From contig NVSR01000068.1 of assembly GCA_002401295.1 (NCBI GenBank), positions 3,442 through 12,323 of the forward strand: a stretch of DNA of 8,882 nt. Reading direction: 5' to 3'. The notes beneath the pieces were generated by a model that was not told the DNA's origin, ran no database searches, and saw nothing but the letters and a program-made list of their open reading frames with translations. The stretch comes from SAR324 cluster bacterium. GTDB taxonomy: Bacteria; SAR324; XYD2-FULL-50-16. The position numbers were made by a program, and so were the translations under genes. Positions within the stretch are counted from its first letter, which is position 1; every line of letters starts with the position of its first letter. This document shows, one piece after another, positions 7,601 to 8,882 of the stretch.

Positions 7601-8882
7601 CTAACTGTGAGAAAACGTGGCCTCATTATTTGAGAAATCGCCTACGTGATCACCGCGCAGCGTGTGGCTTTTTTCTTTCTGACCGGGAGTTTCCAGATCA
7701 TCATCCTTAACCGGCTGGGGGACGCGTTCCATGACCTGTCCGAAGACTTCCCTGACATTTTTTACCGGGATAATTTCAATTCCATCTTTGATTTCATTTG
7801 GAATTTCTACCAGATCCTTCGTGTTTTCATCAGGAATGAGAACTTTAATGATATTGACTCTCTTAGCGGCTAAAAGCTTTTCTTTCAAGCCACCAATTGG
7901 CAATATCTTGCCCCGCAGTGTAACCTCACCAGTCAGTGCCACATCCTTATAAATTGGGATTCCCGTTAAAGCCGAAACTAAAGCACTGGTGATCGCAATA
8001 CCGGCCGAGGGACCATCTTTAGGTGTCGCGCCTTCAGGGACATGAACATGTATATCCAAGTTAGCGAAGACTTTTGAATAAATTCCTAAGCTATTGGCGT
8101 TGGAGCGGACATAACTCAAGGCTGCTTGCGCGGACTCTTTCATCACATCACCCAGTTTCCCCGTCAATTGGATTTTGCCACTACCTTTCATCGTGGTGAC
8201 TTCAATGGTCAGTGTTTCTCCACCCACAGAGGTCCAGGCTAATCCATTGATCAATCCTATCTCATTGTGTCCCTCAATCTGTCCGTATTGGAAGTGAGTA
8301 ACCCCCAAATATCGATTGATTGCTTCCTTGCCCAGTGGGATGAGTGATTCCGGCTTGTCACGAACGATATCACTAACGGCTTTACGGCAAACCTTGGCAA
8401 TCTGTCGTTCCAAGCTTCGAACCCCTGCCTCTCGTGTATAACTACGAATAATCTCTAAAATCCCATCTTCTTTGAATTCCACGTGGCTGTCTTTCAAGCC
8501 GTTTTCCTTCATCTGTCTTGGGACCAGGTATTTTTGGGCGATGCTCCGTTTTTCAAGCTCAGAGTAACCAGAGAGGGTAATAATCTCTAAACGATCCATC
8601 AGAGGCAGGGGAATATCTTGCTGTGTGTTGGCCGTGCAGATAAACATCACATTGGAGAGGTCGTATTCCACTTCCAAATAGTGATCCATGAACTCCTTGT
8701 TTTGTTCCTGATCCAGGACTTCCAATAAAGCCGAGGCGGGATCTCCCATATGGCTTTGTCCCATTTTGTCGATCTCATCCAACAGTAAGACGGGGTTGTT
8801 TGTTTTGGCTTTCTTCATTGATTGCACGATTTTCCCCGGAAGAGCACCGATGTAAGTCCTGCGGTGACCGCGGATCTCAGCT
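7601..8882 (-). CDS. lon: ATP-dependent protease Lon, C-terminal part (5' end outside window)
   Basis: The frame stays open to the window edge, so this is the last 426 residues or so of Lon, the cytoplasmic AAA+ serine protease that degrades misfolded and regulatory proteins. The visible part begins AEIRGHRRTYIGALPGK, just after the missing Walker A region. Next are Walker B NPVLLLDEIDK, the sensor region (MFICTANT) and AAA+ lid (TREAGVRSLERQIAKVCRKA), and the protease domain. The catalytic dyad is intact: Ser in PKDGPSAGIAI (codon 8008-8006) and Lys in IGGLKEKLLAA (codon 7879-7877), spaced 43 residues apart as in E. coli Lon. A hydrophilic tail of about 35 residues follows the conserved end and is unlike the E. 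coli C-terminus. It is the first gene of the minus-strand cluster seen here; the promoter is outside the window. The stop is TAG, 4 bp before the miaA ATG. Confidence 0.97.
   Translation of the reverse strand, partial: AEIRGHRRTYIGALPGKIVQSMKKAKTNNPVLLLDEIDKMGQSHMGDPASALLEVLDQEQNKEFMDHYLEVEYDLSNVMFICTANTQQDIPLPLMDRLEIITLSGYSELEKRSIAQKYLVPRQMKENGLKDSHVEFKEDGILEIIRSYTREAGVRSLERQIAKVCRKAVSDIVRDKPESLIPLGKEAINRYLGVTHFQYGQIEGHNEIGLINGLAWTSVGGETLTIEVTTMKGSGKIQLTGKLGDVMKESAQAALSYVRSNANSLGIYSKVFANLDIHVHVPEGATPKDGPSAGIAITSALVSALTGIPIYKDVALTGEVTLRGKILPIGGLKEKLLAAKRVNIIKVLIPDENTKDLVEIPNEIKDGIEIIPVKNVREVFGQVMERVPQPVKDDDLETPGQKEKSHTLRGDHVGDFSNNEATFSHS

Noticed and set aside
7646..7952. Two open frames on the plus strand antisense to lon
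   Set aside because: They overlap the Lon protease domain in other frames and look like shadows.
1..8882. CRISPR arrays, tRNA or rRNA genes, insertion sequences
   Set aside because: No regularly spaced repeats, tRNA-like cloverleaf, rRNA sequence, transposase or terminal inverted repeats were seen on either strand.

Overview
The window is bacterial, with moderate base composition (mid-40s percent G+C by eye) and almost no non-coding DNA. It holds two convergent transcription units that meet with only 26 bp between their stop codons. The taxon cannot be fixed from sequence alone. The release-factor-like protein with a GRGGQKKNK loop and a long C-terminal extension, next to a small single-RRM protein, recalls Verrucomicrobiota and related PVC bacteria. 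I hold that assignment with low confidence.

Plus strand: after a 193 bp leader without a convincing promoter comes one giant gene (194..5743, 1849 aa). It encodes a Ser/Thr protein kinase joined to a STAND-type ATPase, a long TPR-like helical region, a GAF domain, a signalling coiled coil, a degenerate GAF-like region and an intact diguanylate cyclase (GGDEF with an I-site). In the better known members of this family the C-terminal output is a histidine kinase; here it is c-di-GMP synthesis. The gene carries a G9 tract in mid-gene and a G7 tract inside the GGDEF codons. A same-frame 14-codon upstream ORF, whose end contains a G6 run, stops immediately before its ATG.

Minus strand, in transcription order: the 3' part of lon (AAA+ protease, cut by the window edge), miaA (tRNA dimethylallyltransferase, interrupted by one in-frame TAA with the reading frame otherwise intact), a release-factor-like GGQ protein, and a single-domain RRM RNA-binding protein. 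Gaps are 4, 33 and 24 bp, so these are probably one operon. Its theme is protein quality control, tRNA modification, ribosome release or rescue, and RNA binding.

The most notable points are the kinase-to-diguanylate-cyclase fusion with its possible slippage tracts and abutting leader ORF, and the single nonsense codon in miaA beside a release-factor homologue.
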